Below the pieces are notes generated by a model. It saw only the letters and a list, made by a program, of their open reading frames with translations. It did no database searches and was not told where the DNA came from. Below, one piece after another: positions 18,395 to 28,017 of a stretch of 64,000 nucleotides of DNA. Position numbers and translations under genes: made by a program. Position 1 is the first letter of the stretch; every line of letters begins with the position of its first letter. The DNA is from Flavobacterium sp. MFBS3-15 (GTDB taxonomy: Bacteria; Bacteroidota; Bacteroidia; Flavobacteriales; Flavobacteriaceae), in NCBI RefSeq assembly GCF_026107645.2, contig NZ_JAPCHV010000009.1, positions 1 to 64,000 on the forward strand, written 5' to 3'.

Positions 18395-20861
18395 ATTATA
18401 TTATGCACTCACGGTAGTGCTGGGGTTGGTCATTTTCTACCTGAGCTACGGGTTTGAAATAGTAAATCCTGCAAACACCGGCTGGTTGATGGATGCCCGC
18501 CATGACTGGGGAACACATTATCTAGGCTGGGCCTTTTACAGAGGTGAAGGCTGGACGTTCCCGTTGGGAAATATTGAGTCCTACTGTTACCCTGCGGGTA
18601 CCAATGTTGGCTTTACAGATTCCATACCGCTGCTGGCAGTATTTTTCAAACTGTTCTCATTTGCACTGCCCGAAAACTTCCAGTATTTTGGAATGTGGTT
18701 GCTGTTTTGTCATTTAGCGGCAGCACATTACACACTAAAAATATTCAGCTTGTACAAGTTGAAGGGTATATATGGCATTATAGCGGTTTTGTTCATTGCC
18801 TACAATCCCATCATCTATTATCGCATGCTGCATCCGGCGCTTTGCGCCCATTGGCTCATAATAGCATCTTTTTATTATTACCTTAGGCCTGCCAATGCGG
18901 ACAATGTATATAGCATCAATAAGGGACAGATAAGTATAATACTCCTCAGTTCGCTTATAAACCCTTATATGTGGCTCATGGTGCTTGGATTTGGCATCAT
19001 CTTGCCATTAAAGCACTGGAAATTTGACAGGCTCATTCCGCTTAAAAAGTTCATCAGCTACGCAGCAGTTTCTGTCCTTGGATCTTTGGTGCTGTGGTTT
19101 ATCATTGGCATGATAGGATTTAACGGTGAGACAAATCTTGCAGTAAAAAACGGCTACGGGCTATATGCCTTTAACCTCAACTGCTTTTTCAATGGTGGCG
19201 GCTTTTCGAGGTTCCTGCCGGAGCTGCCGTGGGTAAGCCCCATGCAGTATGAAGGATATTTATATCTTGGTATGGGCCTTATTATACTCATTGTGTTGGT
19301 GGCAATTTATCTCATTGCTACCCGCAGGCTAATGACGGTGCTCAGGAGGAAGGATCTCCTGCCGCTATACCTTTTGGTAGCGGCGGTAACACTGTTTGCC
19401 ATAACTAATAAGGTAACCTATGGCGACAAGGTGCTGTTTGAGGTGCCATTGCCGGACTTTTTGTTGAAATTAGGCGGAACCTTCAGGGCATCCGGGAGGT
19501 TTATATGGATACTATACTACTTCATTTTTATTTCGGCGCTTGTGCTTTTTATGAGGAGTAAATTCCCTGATTGGGCAAAAGCTTCGGTATTGACAGCATT
19601 GGTGGCCCTGCAGTTTTATGACACCAAGGCAATTTACGTTATGCGTGATCCGAAACCCGGCACCTATGACATACCGCTTGATGAAGCAAAGTGGAATGCC
19701 ATTATCCCGGCGTTTGACAGGATGGTTACCTATCCGCCGTTCAATAATCATTTGTTGAATCAAATGGACTATCAGGATCTATCATATCTGGCAATGGAAA
19801 ACCGCAAGGCCATAAGCCTTGGATATTCGGCAAGAGAACCTTATAAACTTTATAAAGCCTACACCGACTCGCTTACAGCCGCAATAGATAGTGACGCTTT
19901 GAGTGATAATGAAATCTATATTACCACACCACAGTACATCGGCTCTTTTGGCGCAATACTGCGCAATAAGAATTTTGAAATTGACTATATAGACGGTTAT
20001 TACCTGCTGTATGCTAAGAGCAGGCTCAAGGCCGGGGCTACACATAAATCTGCCGATGCTGTAAAGAAGATTGACTCACTGCAAAATATTTACAATCGTT
20101 CCAATTTTATAAAAGTAATTGAAAAGCCTGCTATATTGGACAATAAGATAAAGATGAATATTGAGGAAATCGTCGTGAAAGAAAGAAATTTCAGGATAAA
20201 AGGATGGGCATTTTTGAATGGAAAGTCAAACAATAAGGGAGATTCGATTTTTGTAACCGTAACCTCTGGAAATAAGACTCATATAGCTCGTACTGGTCAG
20301 GTGAAAAGACCCGACATTATTCAGGCATTCAGTAAGGAAAATCTTGAAAGTTCAGGATTTAATGCTTCAGTATTTACAGAGGGGCTGGAAAACAGTGATT
20401 ATGTCATAGGTCTTGCCATAAAGGATGCTTCAGGCAACTGGACGTTTGCAGGATTGGGTGGCATGGGCGAGGTTAAAAAGAAAGTAACACCAGTCCCGTT
20501 GGCAAAGCTGCCGCCAATGAACGGGCAGATGGGGAATATTGATGGCTTTGATGTATCAGATACGGAAGTTACCCTAGGCGGTTGGACTGCTTTTAAAGAT
20601 GCACATTCTGACGATAATGAAATAAAAGTGGTAATTATGCTGAAAGAGCATAAATTTGCAATAGAAACCAAAATAGTTTTGAGACCCGATGTAACTGCAG
20701 CTTATAATAATAAGTTCAGGTACGATATGGCAGGTTTCAACGTGAAACTTGATAAATCAGTTCTTGAAAAAGGGGATTATAAGGTTGGTGTGCTCCTGCG
20801 CAATTTGAAAACCGGAAGGGAATCGTTTATGGAGACCGACAAGACATTTACAATAAAATAA
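18381..20861 (+). CDS. DUF6311-like multi-pass membrane protein with duplicated C-terminal beta domains
   Basis: This is an 826-residue protein. The N-terminal 400 or so residues are strongly hydrophobic with about ten helices and resemble the DUF6311/YfhO-like group of putative GT-C glycosyltransferases (ARHDWGTHYLGWAFYR and the acidic ESYCYPAGTNVGF loop). From about residue 590 two beta-rich repeats follow: each has a GWAF/GWTAF strand, a PDI/PDVT..AF/AY segment, a sGFN/aGFN step and a DY.IG/DYKVG strand. Such repeats may bind glycan outside the membrane. The gene overlaps the ALG5-like GT2 gene upstream. Confidence 0.68.
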   Translation: MQKHKLYYALTVVLGLVIFYLSYGFEIVNPANTGWLMDARHDWGTHYLGWAFYRGEGWTFPLGNIESYCYPAGTNVGFTDSIPLLAVFFKLFSFALPENFQYFGMWLLFCHLAAAHYTLKIFSLYKLKGIYGIIAVLFIAYNPIIYYRMLHPALCAHWLIIASFYYYLRPANADNVYSINKGQISIILLSSLINPYMWLMVLGFGIILPLKHWKFDRLIPLKKFISYAAVSVLGSLVLWFIIGMIGFNGETNLAVKNGYGLYAFNLNCFFNGGGFSRFLPELPWVSPMQYEGYLYLGMGLIILIVLVAIYLIATRRLMTVLRRKDLLPLYLLVAAVTLFAITNKVTYGDKVLFEVPLPDFLLKLGGTFRASGRFIWILYYFIFISALVLFMRSKFPDWAKASVLTALVALQFYDTKAIYVMRDPKPGTYDIPLDEAKWNAIIPAFDRMVTYPPFNNHLLNQMDYQDLSYLAMENRKAISLGYSAREPYKLYKAYTDSLTAAIDSDALSDNEIYITTPQYIGSFGAILRNKNFEIDYIDGYYLLYAKSRLKAGATHKSADAVKKIDSLQNIYNRSNFIKVIEKPAILDNKIKMNIEEIVVKERNFRIKGWAFLNGKSNNKGDSIFVTVTSGNKTHIARTGQVKRPDIIQAFSKENLESSGFNASVFTEGLENSDYVIGLAIKDASGNWTFAGLGGMGEVKKKVTPVPLAKLPPMNGQMGNIDGFDVSDTEVTLGGWTAFKDAHSDDNEIKVVIMLKEHKFAIETKIVLRPDVTAAYNNKFRYDMAGFNVKLDKSVLEKGDYKVGVLLRNLKTGRESFMETDKTFTIK

Positions 20862-20929
20862 AAACTACAGGCATTACATCGCCTGGTGGAGTAGTAATAA
20901 ATTTAAAACAAGTAGTTAACACAGAAAAC

Positions 20930-21463
20930 ATGAAAAACGTTAGGAATTTTATTGCCGTATTTATAGTGTTATCGGCAATGGTAAGCTGCAAAAATGAAAA
21001 ATCGATAGACGAGCTTCCGGTTGAGAAGCAAGCTGTAGCAGAGTCGCCGGTACAGATTGTTGTGAATATGACGGTAAAGAAGGATGATATTCTTGAAATA
21101 TTTTATACCGAAGACGGATCGCTCGATTTTGGCCCTAAAAGCGTAAGGGTAGATGTACCCGGCAAAAGCGAAAGCCAGCAGGTAGTGTTTGATATGCCCG
21201 ACGATGCAAAGCTTACCAGCCTGAGGTTTGATGTGGGACAAAATCCTGACCAGGAAGAGATGACCGTTAACAATATGATAATTAAACAAAACGATAAGGA
21301 ATTCGAAATTTCGGGTGCAGACTTCTTTAAATATTTTAATACTACAGATTATGTGAAACCAACACAGGGAGGATCTTTCAAAACCCAAAAAGTAAATGGT
21401 GTATATGATCCTTTCGTGCATAATAAAGGTGAACTTATCATGGCCCTGAAAGGCCTTCAATAG
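20930..21463 (+). CDS. Hypothetical lipoprotein
   Basis: This 177-residue protein has a signal peptide ending in the lipobox AMVSC with the lipidated cysteine at residue 20. The mature part is predicted beta-rich (VQIVVNMTVKKDDILEIFYT). I do not recognise a family. It lies at the end of the first half of the polysaccharide locus, directly before a strong terminator, and might bind or anchor the polymer at the outer membrane (inference from position only). Confidence 0.65.
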   Translation: MKNVRNFIAVFIVLSAMVSCKNEKSIDELPVEKQAVAESPVQIVVNMTVKKDDILEIFYTEDGSLDFGPKSVRVDVPGKSESQQVVFDMPDDAKLTSLRFDVGQNPDQEEMTVNNMIIKQNDKEFEISGADFFKYFNTTDYVKPTQGGSFKTQKVNGVYDPFVHNKGELIMALKGLQ

Positions 21464-21477
21464 TAAGCCAACCATAA

Positions 21478-21508
21478 AAAAAGGCCGGTTTGTCAGCCGG
21501 CCTTTTAA
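21478..21508 (+). terminator. Rho-independent terminator
   Basis: The stem AAGGCCGG (21481-21488) pairs with CCGGCCTT (21497-21504), followed by T residues, just after the lipoprotein gene. It divides the polysaccharide locus into two likely transcription units. Confidence 0.85.
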
Positions 21509-21631
21509 ACACCAATCCAAAAATTAAAACACTGCCTAACCTCTTTAGCGTTAGTCAGTACGTTCTTCATTTTTTAAGAGCTTACTTTTATGTTCAGGAT
21601 AATGGAGCTAACTACCAAAATAGATTTATAA

Positions 21632-22294
21632 ATGAATTACAGCGATAAATCATCAAGTTATTATGCCAATGTGAGGCATGACCTCATTAATCTTATAGAA
21701 TCCAGTAAAAAAGGACTTAAGGTGATGGAAATTGGCGCAGCATATGGCGAGACGCTGTATTTTTTGAAACAGGGAGGTATTGCCGCCGAAGCAGTGGGTG
21801 TCGATATTTTTCAAGACACAAATAACCCCGGAAATTACAAGTCACTTGACAGGTTTATCTTTGGTAATATCGAAGACATAGATTTCCCTGAGTATTATGG
21901 CTATTTTGACCTGATACTGCTACCTGACGTTTTGGAACACCTTGTCGAACCAAAAAAGGTGCTTAAAAAGGTACATAAATATCTTGCGCCTGAAGGGGAA
22001 TTGCTGGTTAGTATGCCTAATGTTCGCCACTACCTAGCGTTTAAAAAAATTTTCCTGAAAGGTGATTTTGAGTATGAAGAAAGCGGCCTGTTTGACTACA
22101 CACATATGCGTTTTTACTGCAGGAAGAATATGGTAAGGCTACTTGCCGGTTCGGCGTTTAAAATACTTTATCAGGAAAGTTCAATAAAAAACTACAAAGG
22201 CCGCTCTCTGGCCAAAATTGTTAATATTGTAACATTTGGAATTTTTGAGGAGTTCTTCTCGGTACAATATTTTCTGAAAGCAAAAAAAACATAA
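21632..22294 (+). CDS. Class I SAM-dependent methyltransferase
   Basis: This 220-residue protein has the SAM-binding motif VMEIGAAYGETL (residues 31-42) and LLPDVLEHLVEP, the usual motif after strand 4 in Methyltransf_11/23-type enzymes. The substrate is unknown; the location between a lipoprotein gene and a flippase gene suggests modification of a sugar in the repeat unit. Confidence 0.82.
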   Translation: MNYSDKSSSYYANVRHDLINLIESSKKGLKVMEIGAAYGETLYFLKQGGIAAEAVGVDIFQDTNNPGNYKSLDRFIFGNIEDIDFPEYYGYFDLILLPDVLEHLVEPKKVLKKVHKYLAPEGELLVSMPNVRHYLAFKKIFLKGDFEYEESGLFDYTHMRFYCRKNMVRLLAGSAFKILYQESSIKNYKGRSLAKIVNIVTFGIFEEFFSVQYFLKAKKT

Positions 22295-22316
22295 TATCCA
22301 GTTCTTTGCCTAACCC

Positions 22317-23582
22317 ATGAATTCTGATTTCAAAAAAATAATATCTACATCAGGCATCAATTTTCTTTTCAGGATTTTCGGGCTTACCATGTCTTTCGTG
22401 ACAAGTATTATGATCGTAAGGCTGTTTGGTCTTGACGTTTCAGGCAGATATTCGATAGTATTTACTATTTCGCAAGCTGCTGCAATGCTTCTGGCGTTAG
22501 GCATACCTAACGCAATGGTTATGATAGTAGGCAACAACAGACTGGATATGGGACAAGCCAAAAAGCTTTTAATCCAAGGTCTTAGGGTTACTCTTTTGTT
22601 TGCGGCATTGCCCTCATTGTTTTTTTTCTTTGGGTCAGATTTTATAGCGGTAAAGCTATATGATGATAAGGAACTCATCAATTATTTTTTGATGCTAATC
22701 ATATCATTACCGCTTTTTATATTCCATGAGCTTTTTTTATATTTTTTCATTGCCACAAAAAAATTTATAAAATACGGCTTGCTGATGTTTGTTTTGCCAA
22801 ATGTTTTGCTGGCGGTTTTTCTATACCTGTTTTACAAGTTAGGTTACAGAGGGCATTTCAGCTTCTTGGCATTCGCTTTGTCTATTGGATTAGTGGTCCT
22901 TATAGAAGCATTTTTGGTTTTTGATCTAAAGCCTTCTAAAAAAGAAAATATACTGTCTACAAATGAGTTAATTAAAACAGCATCTCCTATGATGTTTAGC
23001 GGGCTTTTTTTGTTTTTGCTAAACTGGACAGATGTGCTCATTTTGGGAACGATGGTTGACAAAACTCAAGTAGGAATATATTATAACGCTTTCAGGGCAG
23101 GCAGTGTTGGATCACTGGTCATTATTTCGGTTAACCTTATTATCATGCCAAAAATGGCCGAGCTGTACGGTAAAGGGAACTTGTCCGATTTTAAAAAACT
23201 GGTAAATAATACAACACGAATCGTTGCAGGACTTTCTGTACCTGTAACTGCAGGGCTGATACTGATGGCACCCTTTATATTGTCATTTTTTGATGAGCAG
23301 GCCGTTGAGGGTGCCGAAACAATGATTATTATTGCAGTTGGGGTATTTGTTAGTGCGGCATTGGGGAATGTTGACCAGATACTCAATATGTCCGGTAACG
23401 CAAGAATTTTCAGGAATATTTCTCTTGCCTGCTTTTTTGTGAATATTGTGCTGAATTATTATCTGATACCTCTGTATGGCATAAACGGTTCTGCTTGGGC
23501 TAGCCTTATTACCAATGTATTGCTCAATGTAGTATGCGTTTTATACATAAAAAAGAAACTGGGGTTTTATACATTTGCCTGA
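22317..23582 (+). CDS. Wzx-type polysaccharide flippase
   Basis: This 421-residue protein is almost entirely hydrophobic, with about 12 transmembrane helices in the MATE/MOP layout (GINFLFRIFGLTMSF at the N-terminus, conserved AFRAGS and NYYLIPLYGINGSAWA near the end). It should flip undecaprenyl-linked repeat units to the periplasmic face. Its place between a methyltransferase and glycosyltransferases of the locus supports this. Confidence 0.88.
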   Translation: MNSDFKKIISTSGINFLFRIFGLTMSFVTSIMIVRLFGLDVSGRYSIVFTISQAAAMLLALGIPNAMVMIVGNNRLDMGQAKKLLIQGLRVTLLFAALPSLFFFFGSDFIAVKLYDDKELINYFLMLIISLPLFIFHELFLYFFIATKKFIKYGLLMFVLPNVLLAVFLYLFYKLGYRGHFSFLAFALSIGLVVLIEAFLVFDLKPSKKENILSTNELIKTASPMMFSGLFLFLLNWTDVLILGTMVDKTQVGIYYNAFRAGSVGSLVIISVNLIIMPKMAELYGKGNLSDFKKLVNNTTRIVAGLSVPVTAGLILMAPFILSFFDEQAVEGAETMIIIAVGVFVSAALGNVDQILNMSGNARIFRNISLACFFVNIVLNYYLIPLYGINGSAWASLITNVLLNVVCVLYIKKKLGFYTFA

Positions 23583-23606
23583 GACCAGTAAAATAATGAA
23601 TTGCTT

Positions 23607-24410
23607 ATGGAGCTGTCGGTAATCATAGTGAATTACAATGGGATGAAATACCTCAAGGGGTGTTTCGATTCTTTATACGATAAACTCTCCGGGATCAATT
23701 TTGAAATCATTGTGCTGGACAATATGTCGGCAGACGGCAGCTGTGAATACATAAAGCAACACTACCCTGAAGTTCGGCTTATAGAAAGTAGCCAGAACCT
23801 TGGCTTTGGGCGGGGTAACAACACTGCGGTGGAAGTTGCGAAGGGCGAATACCTCCTGCTCATTAATAATGACACGATAGTACAGGATCACCTTGCACCC
23901 GCATTGGATTTTGTACAAAAAGATAACACCATTGGCGCTTTGGGCATACGGATGCTCGACGGTAATGGCAATTACCTGATTTCGGCAGCCAACTTCCCCA
24001 ACCCATTCAATATGGTACGCCTGAAAAATATGTTTCTTATGGGACCTGAGTTCAGGAGCGGCAATTTCACAAAGGCGTTTTATGATGTAGACTGGCTGGG
24101 GGGCTCATTCCTGCTGATGCCAAAAAAAATATACGACAATGTTGGAGGCTTCGACCAGGATTATTTTATGTATGGGGAAGATGTAGACCTTTGCAAAAAA
24201 GTGGCTGATGCCGGTTATAGAAGGGTTTTCATGCCGGGTCTCAGCTATATTCATTTTGTAGGATATAACAACTCACGGGACAACCTCGTGGTAAAAGGCC
24301 ATGAAATGTACATTGAGAAGCATAAGTCTGGCATCGACAAGATGCTTACTACGGCAGCATTGAGCATCAATAAGATGATAAAGAAAGTAAAAAAAGTAAT
24401 AGGCCTGTAA
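23607..24410 (+). CDS. Family 2 glycosyltransferase, rhamnosyltransferase-like
   Basis: This GT-A enzyme of about 267 residues begins MELSVIIVNYNGMKYLKGC and has LLINNDTI as metal-binding region and the late motif YFMYGEDVDLCKKV, which is typical of WbbL-like rhamnosyl and related transferases. An in-frame TTG at 23601 precedes the ATG at 23607, which I take as the start. It probably adds one sugar of the repeat unit on the cytoplasmic side. Confidence 0.88.
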   Translation: MELSVIIVNYNGMKYLKGCFDSLYDKLSGINFEIIVLDNMSADGSCEYIKQHYPEVRLIESSQNLGFGRGNNTAVEVAKGEYLLLINNDTIVQDHLAPALDFVQKDNTIGALGIRMLDGNGNYLISAANFPNPFNMVRLKNMFLMGPEFRSGNFTKAFYDVDWLGGSFLLMPKKIYDNVGGFDQDYFMYGEDVDLCKKVADAGYRRVFMPGLSYIHFVGYNNSRDNLVVKGHEMYIEKHKSGIDKMLTTAALSINKMIKKVKKVIGL

Positions 24411-24413
24411 AGC

Positions 24414-25664
24414 ATGGTTACAAAGATTGAAAAGAAAACGGTTTACACGGCGCTGTTTATTCTGATAGCGTTATGCCAGTTGTATGTTGAATCCTTCCGG
24501 ATCAACATTTTTTTGCAATTAGGCATACTGGGATTCTGTGCCCTGCTCGAACCGATACGTTTTTCGAACAGGCTGTACCAGCACCTTGCTAGTATTGTAA
24601 TGGTGCTGCTTATCGGCTTGATAGGTATGGCAATTCACAGGTACGGTCCCTCAACGATTTTTAAAGACCTGTTTCATTTTATCAAACCTATATTGGGACT
24701 TTTGCTTGGCTATACGTTTTTCAAACGCATAGGCGATTTCAGGATGTTTGCAAAAACAGTTGTAATAGCGTCTGTAGTTACCGCTTTGATCCACTTTGGC
24801 ATAATTGTACTCTTTACCGATTTTATGTCGGGTTCTATAGAGCAAATACGGCTTTATACACGGGATAATTTCCTGGAGATATTCGGTTTGTTCCTTTTAG
24901 TTTACTTTCCAAAGTTTGAAGGAAGCGAAATTTTTGAAAAGCATTATTACAAATGGATTTGCATGGTGGTATTATCGGTTTCGGCTTTTTTGTATTTCTC
25001 AAGGACCATGATAGTTATTGCTGCGGTACTTTGGCTTGCTATGAAGGGTTACACCAGGATAACCCAACAGGGACTCAAAGCCATTAGCATTGTGATTTTA
25101 TTGATTGGCCTGTTTTATGTTTATTTATATAACGCCAATATAAAAAGGGGAGCTACAGGACTCGAAGGCTTTCTTTACAAGGTAAAGATTGTACCCGAAG
25201 AGCTGTTTACCTTCAATATAGACAGAGAAGACCATGCCGATCTTTGGGACCACTGGCGCGGATATGAGGCAAAGAGGGCATTGGAATTGATGAATGACCA
25301 TCCGTCATCCTACCTATTTGGCACAGGTCACGGTTCACTAGTGGATTTGAAATTTTATGCCCCACTCACTGGAGACAAAAAAGGAATCCGCTTTATTTCA
25401 GAGCTTCATAATGGGTATATTTATCTCCTGTATAAAACAGGCATTTTGGGGTTGCTTATTTACATTTTTGTGCTTTTACGCTGGTATGCCTACATTTATA
25501 AATCGAGAAACCTCGCCAATGTACTTATTTCAGCCGCAGGTATTATCTTCTTAATGACTACCGTAATGATAACGGGCATGTATAACAGCAAAGACATTAT
25601 TATTTTTATTGTTGGCGGTATGTTCTGGCATTTGCATTTAAAAGAAAGGAAACGTTTGTCATGA
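24414..25664 (+). CDS. O-antigen polymerase/ligase-like membrane protein (Wzy-like)
   Basis: This is a 416-residue protein with about ten transmembrane helices and one large hydrophilic loop (about residues 235-330) containing RGYEAKRALELMNDHP, FGTGHGS and the ELHNGYIYLLYKTGILG motif, where the histidine lies in the place typical of Wzy/WaaL proteins. It may polymerise repeat units. A second such protein is encoded at 27953, so which acts as polymerase and which as ligase is not decidable here. It overlaps the next gene by 4 bases. Confidence 0.72.
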   Translation: MVTKIEKKTVYTALFILIALCQLYVESFRINIFLQLGILGFCALLEPIRFSNRLYQHLASIVMVLLIGLIGMAIHRYGPSTIFKDLFHFIKPILGLLLGYTFFKRIGDFRMFAKTVVIASVVTALIHFGIIVLFTDFMSGSIEQIRLYTRDNFLEIFGLFLLVYFPKFEGSEIFEKHYYKWICMVVLSVSAFLYFSRTMIVIAAVLWLAMKGYTRITQQGLKAISIVILLIGLFYVYLYNANIKRGATGLEGFLYKVKIVPEELFTFNIDREDHADLWDHWRGYEAKRALELMNDHPSSYLFGTGHGSLVDLKFYAPLTGDKKGIRFISELHNGYIYLLYKTGILGLLIYIFVLLRWYAYIYKSRNLANVLISAAGIIFLMTTVMITGMYNSKDIIIFIVGGMFWHLHLKERKRLS

Positions 25665-26800
25665 AAAATATCCTGGTTATACATCAATCCGCTGAGCTGT
25701 ATGGGTCTGACAAAATGCTGCTTACACTGCTTTCCCGGATTGACCGCGCAGTTTTTAACCCGATAGTCATATTACCGGGAGAAGGCCCGTTGAAAGAAGA
25801 GTTTGAAAAGCTGGGCATCAGGGTATTTATAGCGCCTGTACTAAAGCTGTATAGGGATATGTTTACACCGGCAAAACTGCTGAATTTTGTTAAAGGCTAC
25901 AGGCAAACCATGAAGATACTTGGCAAATTGCATAACGAATATAAATTTGACCTGGTGTACTCCAATACGCTGGCGGTATTGTCGGGAATGCTGTTTGCGC
26001 GGAAGAAAAGGCTGAAGCATGTATGGCATGTCCACGAAATAATTGAGCACCCTAAAATGATTGCCAATGGGTTTGCATGGCTTTTAAACAGGTATGCCAA
26101 CACGGTAATTTGCATATCGTATGCCTGCAAAGACAATCTTACCAAAAGACAGGCAGGACTTGAAAAAAAATGTGTGATTATACATAACGGTCTCCAAACC
26201 GAAGGTGAAGGAATGGCCCTAACCAATCAAAAAGAAATTTTTGGCTTTGCACCTAATGATATAGTGGTAACCCTTGTAGGCAGGATTAGCCGCTTTAAGG
26301 GCCATAAATGGCTTATGAGTTCCTACATAGGCTATCTCAGGGATACAGGCATAAAGTTGTTTATAGTTGGATCTACCGTGCCGGGACAGGAATTTTATCT
26401 TCATGAGCTTGAGGAGATGATAAAAGATCACCAACTTGAAAATAAAGTTATCCTGTTACCTTTTACAAAAAATATGAAAGCGGTTTGGGCTGCGACAGAT
26501 ATCGGCGTTGTGCCTTCTACCGAACCGGAACCCTTTGGGCTTGTCGCATTGGAGGCGATGCTCGCACAAAAACCTGTAGTAGCGTCCAACCACGGAGGAC
26601 TTACAGAAATTGTCGTTGATAATGAAACAGGCTATCTGGTACACCCTGGCAATGAGGAATTGCTTGCAAATGCCATTAAAAAATTGGCTTATGATGAAGT
26701 TTTACGCGCAAAACTTGGCAATAACGGACAGGAAAGAGCATTTTCTCATTTTTCTGTAACTAACTATGTGGCGCAGATAAGCAAAATACTTGATGCATAA
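25661..26800 (+). CDS. Family 4 glycosyltransferase
   Basis: This 379-residue GT-B enzyme has an N-terminal Glyco_transf_4 domain (LYGSDKMLLTLL) and a C-terminal Glycos_transf_1 domain with VTLVGRISRFKGH and the nucleotide-sugar motif EPEPFGLVALEAM. It adds a sugar with retention of configuration. The gene starts in the ATGA overlap with the polymerase-like gene. Confidence 0.9.
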   Translation: MKNILVIHQSAELYGSDKMLLTLLSRIDRAVFNPIVILPGEGPLKEEFEKLGIRVFIAPVLKLYRDMFTPAKLLNFVKGYRQTMKILGKLHNEYKFDLVYSNTLAVLSGMLFARKKRLKHVWHVHEIIEHPKMIANGFAWLLNRYANTVICISYACKDNLTKRQAGLEKKCVIIHNGLQTEGEGMALTNQKEIFGFAPNDIVVTLVGRISRFKGHKWLMSSYIGYLRDTGIKLFIVGSTVPGQEFYLHELEEMIKDHQLENKVILLPFTKNMKAVWAATDIGVVPSTEPEPFGLVALEAMLAQKPVVASNHGGLTEIVVDNETGYLVHPGNEELLANAIKKLAYDEVLRAKLGNNGQERAFSHFSVTNYVAQISKILDA

Positions 26801-26869
26801 TCCAGGAGGCATCAGCTTAGGCAATAATTTCTATGCTAATTTTTTAATACTCCATATTCTATTTATGTG

Positions 26870-26877
26870 TATTTTTG
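26870..26877 (+). promoter_or_regulatory. -7 box (TATTTTTG) upstream of the DUF1972 glycosyltransferase gene
   Basis: This matches TAnnTTTG in the 104-base gap, 27 bases before the ATG at 26905. It may start a separate transcript for the last five genes of the locus. Confidence 0.4.
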
Positions 26878-26904
26878 GCGCGCAGTGAAAGGAATCCGGA
26901 TTAA

Positions 26905-28017
26905 ATGAAAGTAGCTATACTCGGTACAAGGGGCATCCCGAACCATTACGGTGGTTTTGAACAGTTTGCAGAATATTTCTCGGTATACCTTGCAGAGAGG
27001 GGGCATGAGGTATATGTGTACAACTCGCACAACCATCCATACCAGGAAAAAATGTTTCACGGCGTACACATACTCCACCAGTACGACCCCGAGTATAAAG
27101 TAGGCACGTTCGGCCAGTTCATTTATGACCTTAACTGCATACGCGACATCCGGAAGCGCAACTTCGACATCATACTACAGCTTGGTTATACCAGCAGCTC
27201 CATTTGGCATTTCCTTTTGCCTAAAAGCGCCATAGTGATTACAAATATGGACGGACTTGAATGGAAGCGGTCCAAATATTCAGCCCCGGTGCGAAAGTTT
27301 CTTAAATATGCCGAAAAGCTGGCTGCCAACCACAGCGATTACCTCGTGGCCGACTCACTGGGAATACAGTCGTTCCTGAAAGAAGAATATAAAAAGGACT
27401 CTGCCTACATAGCCTACGGGGCACACCCGTTTTATTCGCCCGATGAAAGCATTCCGGATTTGTATAATGTACAAAAGGGCAATTTCAACATGATCATGGC
27501 GCGCTTTGAGCCGGAGAACAACCTGGACATGGTGCTTAGCGGCGTGGTTTTGGGCAACGACACAACGCCAATACTCGTGGTGGGTAAGCACGAAACAAAG
27601 TATGGCGCTTACCTAAAAGAAAAATTTAAAAACTATCCGAATATCAGGTTTACGGGAGGCATATACAATATACAGCACCTGGACAGCCTGCGCTATTATT
27701 CAAAAATATATTTCCATGGGCACTCGGTTGGCGGCACCAACCCGTCGTTGCTCGAGGCCATGGCATCGCACGCACTTATCGCGGCACACAATAATAATTT
27801 TAACAAAGGCGTTCTACAGGACAATGCTTATTATTTTGCCAACCCGCAGGAGGTTGCGGCGCTGCTTGCAACATTGTCAAAAAGCAGTAATTTGCAAAAG
27901 ATTGAGAACAACTTTAAAGCTATAGAGAAAGATTTTAACTGGGAGAAGATTAATGGGGAATATCTACAACTTTTCGAGCGATGCCTTGCTAAAAAGAATC
28001 GGGCTTTCCCCGGGTAA
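26905..28017 (+). CDS. DUF1972-type family 4 glycosyltransferase
   Basis: This 370-residue GT-B protein opens with VAILGTRGIPNHYGGFEQF, the signature of the DUF1972 N-terminal domain found in rhamnosyl- and related transferases, and ends with a Glycos_transf_1 region (VGGTNPSLLEAMA). It probably transfers rhamnose or a similar sugar made by the Rml enzymes of the locus. The 3' end overlaps the next gene by 65 bases. Confidence 0.88.
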   Translation: MKVAILGTRGIPNHYGGFEQFAEYFSVYLAERGHEVYVYNSHNHPYQEKMFHGVHILHQYDPEYKVGTFGQFIYDLNCIRDIRKRNFDIILQLGYTSSSIWHFLLPKSAIVITNMDGLEWKRSKYSAPVRKFLKYAEKLAANHSDYLVADSLGIQSFLKEEYKKDSAYIAYGAHPFYSPDESIPDLYNVQKGNFNMIMARFEPENNLDMVLSGVVLGNDTTPILVVGKHETKYGAYLKEKFKNYPNIRFTGGIYNIQHLDSLRYYSKIYFHGHSVGGTNPSLLEAMASHALIAAHNNNFNKGVLQDNAYYFANPQEVAALLATLSKSSNLQKIENNFKAIEKDFNWEKINGEYLQLFERCLAKKNRAFPG

